Source: Spirilliplanes yamanashiensis
Lineage (GTDB): Bacteria; Actinomycetota; Actinomycetes; Mycobacteriales; Micromonosporaceae
Length of the DNA stretch: 64,000 nt
Direction: 5' to 3'
NCBI RefSeq assembly: GCF_016863475.1
Contig: NZ_BOOY01000030.1
Span: 1-64,000 of the forward strand
Positions 35,393 through 43,938 of the stretch are shown here, in pieces; the first letter of the stretch is position 1, and each line of letters starts with the position of its first letter. The notes beneath the pieces were generated by a model, which was not told where the DNA came from, made no database searches, and saw only the letters and a program-made list of their open reading frames with translations. Both the position numbers and the translations under genes were made by a program.

Positions 35393-36844
35393 TCAGCGGG
35401 CGGCGGTCTCCTGCGCCGTCGGGCTCCCGATCGACTCGGGGGCCCGGCCGGCCGGTTCGGTCTCCCGGCCCGCCGCCGGACCGGCGGCGCGCTCACCGGC
35501 GCGCTCGCCCGCGCGGCCGGCCACGACCGGCTCGCCGTACTCGCGCATGGCCGCCCGGGCGAACGCCTGCTGCACCGTCGACACCCGCTCGGAGCGGCCG
35601 GTGCCGATGAAGCTGACGAACCAGTGCAGGACGGCGGTCAGCCGGTTCTTGAAGCCGACCAGGTACAGCAGGTGCACGGCGAGCCACATCAGCCAGCCGA
35701 TGAAGCCGGACAACCGCAGCCTGCCGACGCTGGCGACCGCGGAGAACCGCGAGATCGTCGCCATGCTGCCCTTGTCGAAGTACGTGAACGGCTGGCCCGT
35801 CTCCTTGCCGGCCAGCCGGCGCTTGATCTGGCCCGCGGCGTGCCGGCCGCTCTGGATGGCGACCTGGGCCACGCCCGGCAGCCGGTCCAGCGACATCATG
35901 TCGCCGATGGCGTAGATCTCCGGGTGCCCCGGCACCGTGGTGTCCGGGTTGACCTCCAGCCGCCCGGCCCGGTCGACGGACGCCCCGGCCGCATCGGCCA
36001 GCTTGCGCGACAGCGCCGGCGCGGCCACCCCGGCCGCCCAGATCTTCGTCATGGACTCGATGCGCTCGCGGCCCCGCGGGGTCTCGACCTCGATGCCGGT
36101 GCGGTCGACACCCACCACCTTCGACTCCAGCTCCACCTCGACGCCCAGCAGGTGCAGCTGGCGCAGGGCGCGGGTGGACAGCTCGTCGCCGAACGTGTTC
36201 AGCACCGCCGGCAGCGCGTCGACCAGCAGCACCCGGGCCTTGCGCGGGTCGATGTGCCGGTACTGGCCGTGCAGGGTGCGGTGGGCCAGCTCGGCGATCT
36301 GCCCGGCCATCTCCACCCCGGTCGGACCGGCGCCGACGACCACGAACGTCAGCCACCGCTCGATCTCGGCCGGGTCGGTGGCCAGGTCGGCCAGCTCGAA
36401 CGCGCCGAAGATGCGCGCGCGCAGCTCCAGCGCGTCGTCGATGCTCTTCATGCCGGGGGCGTACTCGGCGAAGTCGTCGTTGCCGAAGTACGACTGCGAC
36501 GCGCCCGCGGCGACGATCAGCGAGTCGTACGGCACGGTGTAGTCGATGCCCAGCGCGCTGGCCGACACGGTCTTCGCCTCGACGTCGACGTCGTCGACCC
36601 AGCCGAGCCGCACGTCGACGTTGTCCTGCCGCTTGAGGATCTCGCGGATCGGCGGGGCGATCTCGCCCTCGGACAGGATGCCGGTCGCCACCTGGTACAG
36701 CAGCGGCTGGAAGAGGTGGTAGGACGTGCCGTTGATCAGCGTGATGTCCACCGGCGCCTTGCGGAGGGCCTTGGCGGCGAACAGCCCGCCGAACCCCGCC
36801 CCGACGATCACCACGCGGTGCCGTGCGTCCGCCCGCTCAGCCAT
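35393..36844 (-). CDS. ndh: Type II NADH:quinone dehydrogenase
   Basis: This 483-residue peripheral membrane flavoprotein oxidises NADH and reduces menaquinone without pumping protons. The first dinucleotide fold is VVIVGAGFGGLFAAKAL (FAD); the second is FVVVGAGPTGVEMAGQIAEL (NADH). The quinone-site region is SYHLFQPLLYQVATG, and PEIYAIGDMM is the FAD-binding C-terminal motif. A hydrophobic segment near 375-405 (GFIGWLMWLAVHLLYLVGF) would hold it on the membrane. The last ~50 residues are a Glu/Arg/Ala-rich tail not typical of the family. I prefer ATG 36844 because GGAG sits 6 nt upstream; the ATG at 36850 directly abuts it. Confidence 0.93.
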   Translation of the reverse strand: MAERADARHRVVIVGAGFGGLFAAKALRKAPVDITLINGTSYHLFQPLLYQVATGILSEGEIAPPIREILKRQDNVDVRLGWVDDVDVEAKTVSASALGIDYTVPYDSLIVAAGASQSYFGNDDFAEYAPGMKSIDDALELRARIFGAFELADLATDPAEIERWLTFVVVGAGPTGVEMAGQIAELAHRTLHGQYRHIDPRKARVLLVDALPAVLNTFGDELSTRALRQLHLLGVEVELESKVVGVDRTGIEVETPRGRERIESMTKIWAAGVAAPALSRKLADAAGASVDRAGRLEVNPDTTVPGHPEIYAIGDMMSLDRLPGVAQVAIQSGRHAAGQIKRRLAGKETGQPFTYFDKGSMATISRFSAVASVGRLRLSGFIGWLMWLAVHLLYLVGFKNRLTAVLHWFVSFIGTGRSERVSTVQQAFARAAMREYGEPVVAGRAGERAGERAAGPAAGRETEPAGRAPESIGSPTAQETAAR

Positions 36845-36950
36845 TGTCATCTCCGGTCGTCGCAGCCTCGTTGCCCGTCAGCCAGTACAACATCCCCGCC
36901 GCCGGGTACCTGCCCGATCCGGCGGCAGTCAACCATTGATCTGGCTCACG

Positions 36951-37436
36951 CTAGCGGGTCGCGGGCTGCGCCGCCGGGTCGCGGTCGTCGACGAACGGGA
37001 TCATGGCCACGTACTGCTGGTACAGCCCGGCCGCCTCGTCCAGCGGCAGGTGCCGGAACTTCAGCAGGGTCAGCAGCGATTCCAGCTCCGCATTGCACGC
37101 CTCCGCGGCCGTCACCCGCGCGGCCAGGTCGTGCGAGCGGCTGAGGTTCGCGGCGACGGCGGCGACCAGCGCCACCACGAACGCGGCCACGCACAGCGGC
37201 CGCCACACGGCGGGCGGCCCGCTCAGGTTCAGCTGCCGGGCCGCGTTCCCGGCGAATTGCGCGCCGCCCACGGCCGGCCCGGCGGTGAACACGGCCGCGA
37301 GGGCGCTGCTGACGATGCTGACGTTCACCAGCACGTTGCGGCGGGGGCGCGCCCGTGCCAGGAACCGGTCGATGTCGGCGCGCCGGTTCTCGATGCGCGC
37401 CACGAGCTGCCTGCGCAGCCGGGCCTCGTCCGCCAT
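36951..37436 (-). CDS. Two-helix membrane protein, SLATT-like (uncertain)
   Basis: This 161-residue protein has two hydrophobic segments (about 34-58 and 80-100) separated by a short loop. It has amphipathic helices before (RLRRQLVARIENRRADIDRF) and after (VTAAEACNAELESLLTLLKF, LPLDEAAGLYQQYVAMIPFV) them. Such a 2-TM-helix-rich layout resembles SLATT-domain proteins, which are often linked to conflict systems, but I see no partner effector gene nearby, so the call is tentative. GGGAGG precedes the ATG. It stands alone between ndh and an ABM gene. Confidence 0.65.
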   Translation of the reverse strand: MADEARLRRQLVARIENRRADIDRFLARARPRRNVLVNVSIVSSALAAVFTAGPAVGGAQFAGNAARQLNLSGPPAVWRPLCVAAFVVALVAAVAANLSRSHDLAARVTAAEACNAELESLLTLLKFRHLPLDEAAGLYQQYVAMIPFVDDRDPAAQPATR

Positions 37437-37535
37437 GGCCGCCTCCCGACGCCCGCCGAAGGATCCCCGCCAGGCCAGCGTGCGCCCGCCGGGCCGGGCC
37501 GGCTGTCGGGAAGCCGCCGGTGACGGATGTCGGCG

Positions 37536-37865
37536 CTAACGGTCGGTCACCGCCATCTCGCCGAGCTCGGACCAGTCGTCCTGGTCGACGGTCTGGCTGA
37601 CGATGCGCGGGGTCTGCGCCAGGTACGGCGGCAGGTCGCGCTGGGCCTGGCGGAAGTGGGCCGAGCCGACGTGCGCGCCGCCCGCGTCGCCGTCGCGGAA
37701 CGCCTCGACCAGCACGTACTCGGTGGGGTCGTCGAGGCTGCGGGACCAGTCGAACCACAGGCAGCCCGGTTCGGCGCGGGTGGCCTCGGTGAACGGGCGG
37801 GAGATCTCCGGCCAGGCGTCGGCGTGCTCGGGGCGGATGCGGAACTTGGCGGTGATGAAGATCAT
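37536..37865 (-). CDS. Antibiotic biosynthesis monooxygenase (ABM) domain protein
   Basis: This 109-residue single-domain dimeric alpha+beta-barrel protein of the YgiN/ABM family begins FITAKFRIRPEHADAWPEIS, with EPGCLWFDWSRSLDDPTEYVLVEAF and AHVGSAHFRQAQRDLPPYL. Members act as quinol monooxygenases or heme-degrading enzymes, or simply bind quinones. Which applies here cannot be told. GAGGAGG precedes the ATG. It is divergent from glnII across 193 bases. Confidence 0.85.
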   Translation of the reverse strand: MIFITAKFRIRPEHADAWPEISRPFTEATRAEPGCLWFDWSRSLDDPTEYVLVEAFRDGDAGGAHVGSAHFRQAQRDLPPYLAQTPRIVSQTVDQDDWSELGEMAVTDR

Positions 37866-38058
37866 CGGTGGTCCTCCTCGAAGGTCGATCGGGCGGCCGT
37901 GTCGGCGGCGTTACCGGCGTGTCATGTGTTGCGCACGTCACGCCCCCGGTGGCGGCGAGATGTCGGAACCGGAAACACAGGGTCGGTAGCGTCCGGCGCG
38001 CCGCGCCACCGCCGTCGAGGCAGCACCCTGTCACGCCACCCCTCGAGGAGTCTCCCTC
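37866..38058. promoter_or_regulatory. Divergent ABM/glnII promoter region with possible GlnR box
   Basis: GTTAC-N6-GTCAT at 37910-37925 resembles a GlnR a-site (GTNAC-N6-GAAAC type), and TAGCGT at 37987-37992 is a plausible -10 for glnII. The second half-site is imperfect, so GlnR control is suggested, not shown. Confidence 0.35.
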
Positions 38059-39063
38059 ATGGCTTTCAAGGCCGAATACCTCTGGATCGATGGCACCGAG
38101 CCGACCGCGAAGCTCCGGTCGAAGACGAAGATCGTCGCCGACGGCGCCGAGCTGCCGATCTGGGGCTTCGACGGCTCCAGCACCAACCAGGCGCCCGGCG
38201 ACAAGTCGGACTGCGTGCTCAAGCCGGTCTTCGTCTGTCCCGACCCGCTGCGCGGCGGCGACAACGTGATCGTGCTGTGCGAGGTGCTGACCATCGACGG
38301 CGCGCCGCACCGCACGAACACGCGCGCCGAGTGCTCCGCGGTCGCCGCGCAGTACGGCGACCAGGAGAGCATCTTCGGCATCGAGCAGGAGTACACGTTC
38401 TTCAAGGACGGCCGGCCGTTCGGCTTCCCGATCGGCGGCGGCTACCCGGCCCCGCAGGGCGGCTACTACTGCGGCGTCGGCGCGGACGAGGTGTTCGGCC
38501 GCGAGATCGTCGAGAAGCACATGGACGCCTGCCTCGCCGCCGGCCTGCACCTGTCCGGCATCAACGCCGAGGTCATGCCGGGCCAGTGGGAGTTCCAGAT
38601 CGGCCCCGTCGGCGCCCCGCAGGTGGCCGACGAGCTGTGGGTGGCGCGCTGGCTGCTCTACCGCATCGCCGAGGACTTCGGCGTGTCCGCCACCCTGGAC
38701 CCGAAGCCGGTCAAGGGTGACTGGAACGGCGCGGGCGCGCACACCAACTTCTCCACCAAGGCGATGCGCGAGAACTACGACGCGATCATCACCGCGTGCG
38801 AGTCGCTCGGCAAGCGGGTCGAGGAGCACATCGCCGGGTACGGCGCGGAGATCGAGCACCGCCTCACCGGCATGCACGAGACCGCCCCGTGGAACGTGTA
38901 CAGCTACGGCGTGTCCGACCGGGCCGCGTCGGTGCGCATCCCGTGGCAGGTGCAGGTCGAGGGCAAGGGCTACATCGAGGACCGTCGCCCGAACGCCAAC
39001 TGCGACCCGTACGTCGTCACGAAGCTGATCATCGAGACCTGCTGCGCCGCCCTGGCGGACTGA
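38059..39063 (+). CDS. glnII: Glutamine synthetase type II (eukaryotic-like)
   Basis: This enzyme makes glutamine from glutamate, ammonia and ATP. At 334 residues it is the short GSII type found in plants, Rhizobium, Frankia and Streptomyces, not the ~470-residue GSI. Family signatures: AEYLWIDGTEPTAKLRSKTK, WGFDGSSTNQAPG, FGIEQEYTFFKDGRPFGFP (metal glutamates), NAEVMPGQWEFQIGP, GDWNGAGAHTNFSTKAMRE and the ATP-site EDRRPNANCDPYVV. The Tyr adenylylation site of GSI is absent, so it is not controlled by GlnE. GAGGAG lies before the ATG. A possible GlnR site lies upstream. GSII usually assists under nitrogen limitation. Confidence 0.96.
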   Translation: MAFKAEYLWIDGTEPTAKLRSKTKIVADGAELPIWGFDGSSTNQAPGDKSDCVLKPVFVCPDPLRGGDNVIVLCEVLTIDGAPHRTNTRAECSAVAAQYGDQESIFGIEQEYTFFKDGRPFGFPIGGGYPAPQGGYYCGVGADEVFGREIVEKHMDACLAAGLHLSGINAEVMPGQWEFQIGPVGAPQVADELWVARWLLYRIAEDFGVSATLDPKPVKGDWNGAGAHTNFSTKAMRENYDAIITACESLGKRVEEHIAGYGAEIEHRLTGMHETAPWNVYSYGVSDRAASVRIPWQVQVEGKGYIEDRRPNANCDPYVVTKLIIETCCAALAD

Positions 39064-39074
39064 CGCCGGCGGCC

Positions 39075-39102
39075 GAGGGGGCGCGTCCCGGCGCGTCCCC
39101 TC
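39075..39102. terminator. Bidirectional terminator after glnII
   Basis: An 11-bp stem with one G-U pair (GAGGGGGCGCG at 39075-39085, CGCGTCCCCTC at 39092-39102) and a 6-nt loop. It starts 12 bases after the glnII stop and overlaps the stop codon of the convergent lipoprotein gene. Confidence 0.7.
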
Positions 39103-39592
39103 AGCCGCAGGTCTGCGCGGCGGCGCGCCGGAACTCGTCGACGGGGGCGAAGGTGCGCACGTAGGCGTCGCCGTCGCCCCACCGCTCGGTGAGCACCAGG
39201 TCGCGCAGCTCGCCGGGCCGGAACACCGGGCCGGTCATCCGGCCGTCGCCGGACTCGTTCCAGACCCGGATCTCGTACGAGGCGTACCGGTCGAGCAGCG
39301 GCAGCGGGCGGTCGGCCCGCCAGCCCTCCGGGGGCTCGCGCAGCGGCACCGTCAGGAAGTCGCCGGGCGGGGCGGCGCCCTCGCGGGTGATCGTCATGAG
39401 CGGGTTGTCGCCGCCGACGCCGTACAGGCCGATCAGGGCCGGCCGGCCGAAACCGGCGCACCAGGACAGCACGGCCACCGCCCCGCCGCCGGCGTCGCGC
39501 AGCACCCCGCTGGTGCCGCCGACGGCGGGCAGGTCGCACCCGCCCGCCGCCGTCGCCAGCACCGCGGCCAGCACGGCCGCCCGCCCTCTCAC
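39101..39592 (-). CDS. Small lipoprotein of unknown function
   Basis: This 163-residue protein has a short signal peptide and lipobox TAAGGC (Cys19). The mature part has three more cysteines and alternating beta-type segments (GGAVAVLSWCAGFGRPALIGLY, YASYEIRVWNESGDG) with no recognisable family. It is probably an extracytoplasmic, membrane-anchored beta protein. The GTG start at 39592 lies 6 nt after a TATGCT -10 element. It is followed convergently by glnII. Confidence 0.75.
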   Translation of the reverse strand: MRGRAAVLAAVLATAAGGCDLPAVGGTSGVLRDAGGGAVAVLSWCAGFGRPALIGLYGVGGDNPLMTITREGAAPPGDFLTVPLREPPEGWRADRPLPLLDRYASYEIRVWNESGDGRMTGPVFRPGELRDLVLTERWGDGDAYVRTFAPVDEFRRAAAQTCG

Positions 39593-39604
39593 CGGGCCAG
39601 CATA
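39590..39604 (-). promoter_or_regulatory. Leaderless promoter: -10 TATGCT, 6 nt before GTG
   Basis: On the minus strand TATGCT (39604-39599), GGCCCG, then the GTG start of the lipoprotein gene. It overlaps the 3' end of the phosphoketolase-side intergenic gap. Confidence 0.55.
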
Positions 39605-39608
39605 CGAG

Positions 39609-42023
39609 TCAGCCCCGCTGCGCCCAGTCGCCCAGGGACCAGTCCCGGACCTCCGGCATGTCCTCCAGGTGCTCCACCACGTACGCCTCGTGCTTGGCCA
39701 GCTGCTCCTCGCACCACCGCTTGAGCTCGGTGGCGCCGCGGGGCAGCCGCCGGGCGTTGTTGATGGCGTCCATGACGAGGTGGTAGCGCGACGCCCGGTT
39801 GCGCACCGTCATGTCGAACGGGGTGGTCGTGGTGCCCTGCTCGATGAAGCCGCGCACCCGGAACCGGTCCTGGTCGGGCCGGCCGTGCACGAGCTGGTGG
39901 ATGGCACCCGGGTAACCGTGGAACGAGAACACCACGTCGACCGTGTCGGTGAACAGTTCGGTGAACTGGGTCTCGCTCATGCCGTGCGGGTGGTCCTTCG
40001 GCCGGATCAGCGTCATCAGGTCGACCACGTTGACGACCCGCACCTTCATCCCGGGCAGCCGTTCGCGCAGGATCTGCGCGGCGGCGACCGTCTCCATGGT
40101 GACGACGTCACCGGCGCAGGCCAGCACGATGTCCGGGTCGCTGGTGCCGTCGTCGGTGCCCGCCCACTCCCAGATGCCGGCGCCGCGGGCGCAGTGCTCG
40201 ACCGCCTCGTCCATCGTCAGCCACTGCAGCTGCGGCTGCTTGTCGATGACGATCAGGTTGATGTACGAGCGGGACCGGAAGCAGTGGTCGGCCACCGACA
40301 TCAGGGTGTTGGCGTCCGGCGGCAGGTAGACCCGGGCGACGTCGCCGCGCTGGGTCAGCACCACCTGGATGAGGCCGGGGCCCTGGTGGCTGAAGCCGTT
40401 GTGGTCGTTGCGCCACGCCGTCGAGGTGAGCAGCACGTTGAGGCTGGGCACCTTGGCCCGCCACGGCAGGTGCTTGGCCTCCTGCAGCCACTTGCCGTGC
40501 TGCACCGTCTGCGAGGCGCTGACCATGGCGAACGCCTCGTACGTGGCGAACATGCCGTGCCGGCCGGTGAGGTTGTAGCCCTCCAGCCAGCCGTGGCAGT
40601 TGTGCTCGCTGAGCACCTCCATGACCCGGCCGTCGCGCGAGATCGCCGTGTCGTCGCCGGTGACGTGCTCCATGAAGCCGCGGTCGGACGCCTCGAACAC
40701 CGAGCCCAGCCGGTTGCTGTTCGTCTCGTCCGGGCAGAACAGCCGGAAGCTGTCGGGGTTGCGGCGGTAGATGTCGCGCATGAACTCGCCGAGCTTGCGG
40801 GTCGACTCGGCGCGCTCCGCGGCCGGGTGCTTCACCTCGACGGCGTAGTCGCGGAAGTCCGGGAGGTCCAGGTCGCGGGTCAGCAGGCCGCCGTTGGCGT
40901 GCGGGGTGGCGCTCATCCGCAGGTCGCCGTCCGGCGCCAGGTCGCGGATCAGCTGCACCGGCGCGCCGGCGTCGTCGAACAGCTCCTCCGGCCGGTACGA
41001 CTTCAGCCAGCTCTCCAGGACGGCCAGGTGGTCGGCGTTGCCCCGCACCCCGGACAGCGGGACCTGGTGCGAGCGCCACGTGCCCGTCACGGTCACCCCG
41101 TCCACCTTCTCCGGGCCGGTCCAGCCCTTCGGCGAGCGCAGGACGATGAGCGGCCAGCGGGGGCGCTCGCCGTCCCAGTCGCCGCCGCGCGCGGCCTGCT
41201 GGATGGCGCGGATGCGGCCCCACGCGCCGGCGAGGGCCTCGGCGAACCGGTAATGCATGCCGGGCAGGTCGGAGCCCTCGACCTCGATCACGTCGTAGCC
41301 GTGGCCCTCGAGCAGCTTGCGCACCTCGGCCGGGTCCTTGCGGGCCAGCACGGTGGGGCCGGCGATCTTCGCGCCGTTGAGGTGCAGGATCGGCAGCACG
41401 GCGCCGTCGCGGGCCGGGTTGATGAAGGAGACGCCCTTCCAGGAGCCCTCCAGCGGGCCGGTCTCGGCCTCGCCGTCGCCGACCACCGCGACCGCCAGCA
41501 GGTCGGGGTTGTCCATCACGGCGCCGAACGCGTGCACCAGCACGTAGCCCAGCTCGCCGCCCTCGTGGATCGAGCCGGGCGTCGTCACCGACACGTGGCT
41601 GGGGATGCCCCCGGGGCTGGAGAACTGCCGGAACAGCCGCAGCAGCCCGGCCTCGTCCTGCGACACCTCCGGGTACACCTCGGAGTACGTGCCCTCGAGG
41701 TAGCCGGCCGCGACGAGCGCGGGGCCGCCGTGGCCGGGCCCGGCGAGGTAGATCGCCTCCTGGCCGGTGTGCCTGATCAGGCGCGACACGTGCGCGTAGA
41801 TGAGCGACAGGCCGGGGCTGGTGCCCCAGTGCCCAAGCAGGCGGGGCTTGATGTGCTCGGAGCGCAGCGGCTCGCGCAACAGCGGGTTGCCCTGCAGGTA
41901 GATCTGCCCGATCGTCAGGTAGTTGTTGGCCCGCCACCAGGCGTCGAGCTGGGCGATCTCCGCCTCGTCGGGGGCGGCCAGCGCCCGCACCGCCTCCGCC
42001 TGGTCCAGCGCTACCGTGGTCAC
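39609..42023 (-). CDS. xfp: Xylulose-5-phosphate/fructose-6-phosphate phosphoketolase
   Basis: This thiamine-diphosphate enzyme splits xylulose 5-phosphate (and often fructose 6-phosphate) with phosphate into acetyl phosphate and glyceraldehyde 3-phosphate or erythrose 4-phosphate. It has 804 residues, the normal length. Signatures: LGHWGTSPGLSLIYAHVSRL near the N-terminus, HGGPALVAAGYLEGTYSEVY, SSPGGIPSHVSVTTPGSIHE, and the ThDP motif VVGDGEAETGPLEGSW. The GTG at 42023 has AGGAGGA 6 nt upstream. No acetate kinase gene is adjacent. Two DevR-like boxes in the divergent promoter region suggest induction under hypoxia or energy stress. Confidence 0.95.
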   Translation of the reverse strand: MTTVALDQAEAVRALAAPDEAEIAQLDAWWRANNYLTIGQIYLQGNPLLREPLRSEHIKPRLLGHWGTSPGLSLIYAHVSRLIRHTGQEAIYLAGPGHGGPALVAAGYLEGTYSEVYPEVSQDEAGLLRLFRQFSSPGGIPSHVSVTTPGSIHEGGELGYVLVHAFGAVMDNPDLLAVAVVGDGEAETGPLEGSWKGVSFINPARDGAVLPILHLNGAKIAGPTVLARKDPAEVRKLLEGHGYDVIEVEGSDLPGMHYRFAEALAGAWGRIRAIQQAARGGDWDGERPRWPLIVLRSPKGWTGPEKVDGVTVTGTWRSHQVPLSGVRGNADHLAVLESWLKSYRPEELFDDAGAPVQLIRDLAPDGDLRMSATPHANGGLLTRDLDLPDFRDYAVEVKHPAAERAESTRKLGEFMRDIYRRNPDSFRLFCPDETNSNRLGSVFEASDRGFMEHVTGDDTAISRDGRVMEVLSEHNCHGWLEGYNLTGRHGMFATYEAFAMVSASQTVQHGKWLQEAKHLPWRAKVPSLNVLLTSTAWRNDHNGFSHQGPGLIQVVLTQRGDVARVYLPPDANTLMSVADHCFRSRSYINLIVIDKQPQLQWLTMDEAVEHCARGAGIWEWAGTDDGTSDPDIVLACAGDVVTMETVAAAQILRERLPGMKVRVVNVVDLMTLIRPKDHPHGMSETQFTELFTDTVDVVFSFHGYPGAIHQLVHGRPDQDRFRVRGFIEQGTTTTPFDMTVRNRASRYHLVMDAINNARRLPRGATELKRWCEEQLAKHEAYVVEHLEDMPEVRDWSLGDWAQRG

Positions 42024-42288
42024 GTCGGTTCCTCCTGCATGGGTCGTCGGCAAATCCATCGGATCACCGTTACCGGCGCCGGGCGGCGCAAACCGATGAA
42101 GACCGATGGGTCTGTGCCGACCGTACGGCCGGCGGCGCGAGCGCACCCAGGGCCTTAGGTCCCGTTGATCACGTCCTTGTGGTCCCCGGAGGCCGATCGT
42201 CGGGCCGGAGGGGGCCCTTCGGCCCTTGCGGGGCGTGGCCGGCAACGCTCCTCATGGGACTCAGACACCGTCGTCCTGCGAGGTCCTC
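42024..42288. promoter_or_regulatory. xfp / DUF1906 divergent region with two DevR-like boxes
   Basis: The 265-bp gap contains GGGCCTTAGGTCCC (42150-42163) and GGGCCCTTCGGCCC (42212-42225). Both fit the DosR/DevR/OsdR pattern GGGNCNNNNGNCCC, with centres 62 bp apart. The first also matches 12 of 14 positions of the stricter GGGACTWWAGTCCC form. They could serve xfp, the rightward secreted gene, or both. Confidence 0.55.
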
Positions 42289-43851
42289 ATGCGCCCGTCC
42301 CGCCGCGCCACCGCCGTCACCGCCGTCGCCGCCGCACTCACCCTGGTCCTCGCGCCGGCCGGGCCGGCCCGCGCCGAACCTGGCACCTTCCAGGGGTACG
42401 GCTTCGACGCCTGCGCCGCCCCGTCCAGCGCCACCATGCAGGCGTGGCTCGCGTCGCCGTACCGGGCGATCGGGATCTACTTCGGCGGCAGCAACCGCGC
42501 CTGCCCGCAGCCGAACCTGACCGCCGCCTGGGTGGCGCAGCAGCGCGCCGCCGGGTGGCACCTGATGCCGATCTACCTCGGCAAGCAGGCGTCGTGCACG
42601 CTGTCGACCAAGCCCGACAGGATCGACGACACGCGCGCCGCCGCGCAGGGCCGGGCCGCCGCCGACGACGCCGTCGTGCAGGCCCGGGCGATCGGGCTGC
42701 CGCGGGAGAGCGTGCTCATCTACGACATGGAGGCGTACCGGACCGACGACGCCGCCTGCCGCGCCGGGGTGCTGGCCTACATGAGCGCGTGGACGGCCCG
42801 GCTGCACGACCACGCCTACTTCTCCGGCTTCTACAGCAGCATGGCGTCCGGCATGGCCGACCAGGTGGCGGCGTACCACCGGGCCGGCTACGTGCGGCCC
42901 GACTACATCGACTTCGCGCGCTGGGACAACGTCGCCACCGTCGACGACCCGGCGATCCCCGCCACCTACTGGTCGCCGCACCGCCGGATGAAGCAGTACC
43001 GCGGCGGCCACGTCGAGACCTGGGGCGGCGTCTCGATCAACATCGACAACGACTATCTGGACGTGGCGCCGCTGCCGGCCGCCGGGCTCGCCGACGCCAC
43101 CGGCAACGGCTGGTCCGACGTGTACTTCCGGCAGTCGTCCACGGGCGCCCTGCACCTGTCCCCCGGCAACGGCACCGTGCTGGACTCCGCGGCCAACCGG
43201 GAGATCAGCCGCGGCTGGAACACGATGAACGCCATCCTGCGCCTCGGCGACGTGGACCGCGACGGCCGGGCCGACGTGCTCGCCCGCCAGCCGGCCACCG
43301 GCAACCTGTTCCTGTACCGCGGCCAGGCGGGCGGCACGCTCGCGCCGCGGACGCTGTTCGGCACCGGCTGGAACGGGGTGCGTGAGCTGACCGCCATCGG
43401 CGACGCCACCGGCGACGGCTACCCGGACCTGCTCGCCGTCCGCGGCGCCGACCTGTGGCTGTACGCGGGCACGGCGGCCGGCCCGCTCGCGCCGCGGGTG
43501 CGGGTGGGCGCCGGCGGGTGGTCCGCGATGAGCGAGCTGGCCGGCGTCGGCGACCTGACCGGCGACGGCCGGCCCGACATGGTGGCCCGGGTGACGGCGG
43601 ACGGCCGGCTGTTCCTGTACCCGGGCGCCGCGGGCGGCGGGTTCGGCCCGCGCCGCCAGATCGGCACCGCGTGGAACACCATGCGGGACCTGGCCGGGGT
43701 CGGCGACTTCGACCGCGACGGCCGGCCGGACCTGGTGGCCGTGCAGGTCTCCAGCGGCAACGCGTACCTGTACCGCGGCACGGCCGCCGCCGGGTTCGCC
43801 GCGCGCACCCTGCTGGCGGGCGGCTTCGCCGGGCGTACCCCGGTGCTGTGA
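42289..43851 (+). CDS. Secreted DUF1906 (Rv2525c-like) glycoside-hydrolase-like protein with FG-GAP repeats
   Basis: This 520-residue precursor has a signal peptide with basic start (RPSRRATAVTAVAAALTLVL, ending ARA). It continues with a DUF1906 TIM-barrel domain (about 32-265): GYGFDACAAPSSATMQAW, AIGIYFGGSNRAC, HLMPIYLGKQ, and VLIYDMEAY with the acidic residues expected of GH25-like folds. The C-terminal half (about 270-515) contains FG-GAP/VCBS-type repeats with calcium-binding DxDxDG-like loops: DVDRDGRADVLAR, DATGDGYPDLLAV, DLTGDGRPDMVAR, DFDRDGRPDLVAV. Rv2525c affects cell-wall properties in mycobacteria; catalysis is unproven. GAGG precedes the ATG. Confidence 0.88.
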   Translation: MRPSRRATAVTAVAAALTLVLAPAGPARAEPGTFQGYGFDACAAPSSATMQAWLASPYRAIGIYFGGSNRACPQPNLTAAWVAQQRAAGWHLMPIYLGKQASCTLSTKPDRIDDTRAAAQGRAAADDAVVQARAIGLPRESVLIYDMEAYRTDDAACRAGVLAYMSAWTARLHDHAYFSGFYSSMASGMADQVAAYHRAGYVRPDYIDFARWDNVATVDDPAIPATYWSPHRRMKQYRGGHVETWGGVSINIDNDYLDVAPLPAAGLADATGNGWSDVYFRQSSTGALHLSPGNGTVLDSAANREISRGWNTMNAILRLGDVDRDGRADVLARQPATGNLFLYRGQAGGTLAPRTLFGTGWNGVRELTAIGDATGDGYPDLLAVRGADLWLYAGTAAGPLAPRVRVGAGGWSAMSELAGVGDLTGDGRPDMVARVTADGRLFLYPGAAGGGFGPRRQIGTAWNTMRDLAGVGDFDRDGRPDLVAVQVSSGNAYLYRGTAAAGFAARTLLAGGFAGRTPVL

Positions 43852-43857
43852 GGCGGG

Positions 43858-43883
43858 CCGGCTCCCCCGCGCGGGGGAGCCGG
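43858..43883 (+). terminator. Terminator palindrome after the DUF1906 gene
   Basis: A 26-bp perfect palindrome (arm CCGGCTCCCCCGC at 43858-43870) begins 6 bases after the stop. As RNA it forms an ~11-bp stem with a tight CGCG loop. Confidence 0.75.
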
Positions 43884-43922
43884 GCCGCTCCGCGGGGTGA
43901 GGACCGCCGGCCCGCGCGTCCC

Positions 43923-43938
43923 TAGCGTCGAGGGCGTG
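43923..43938 (+). promoter_or_regulatory. Leaderless promoter: -10 TAGCGT, 7 nt before GTG
   Basis: TAGCGT (43923-43928), CGAGGGC, then the GTG start of the UbiA-family gene. The GAGGG could alternatively act as a weak, very close Shine-Dalgarno. Confidence 0.5.

Noticed and set aside
36951-37436. Defence role for the SLATT-like two-helix protein
   Set aside because: No effector, nucleotidyltransferase or other conflict-system gene is adjacent, and the SLATT similarity itself is weak.
37961-37977. ECF-sigma-type -35 (GGAAC) upstream of glnII
   Set aside because: GGAACC is present, but no matching -10 at 16-17 nt; the TAGCGT at 37987 fits a housekeeping -10 better.
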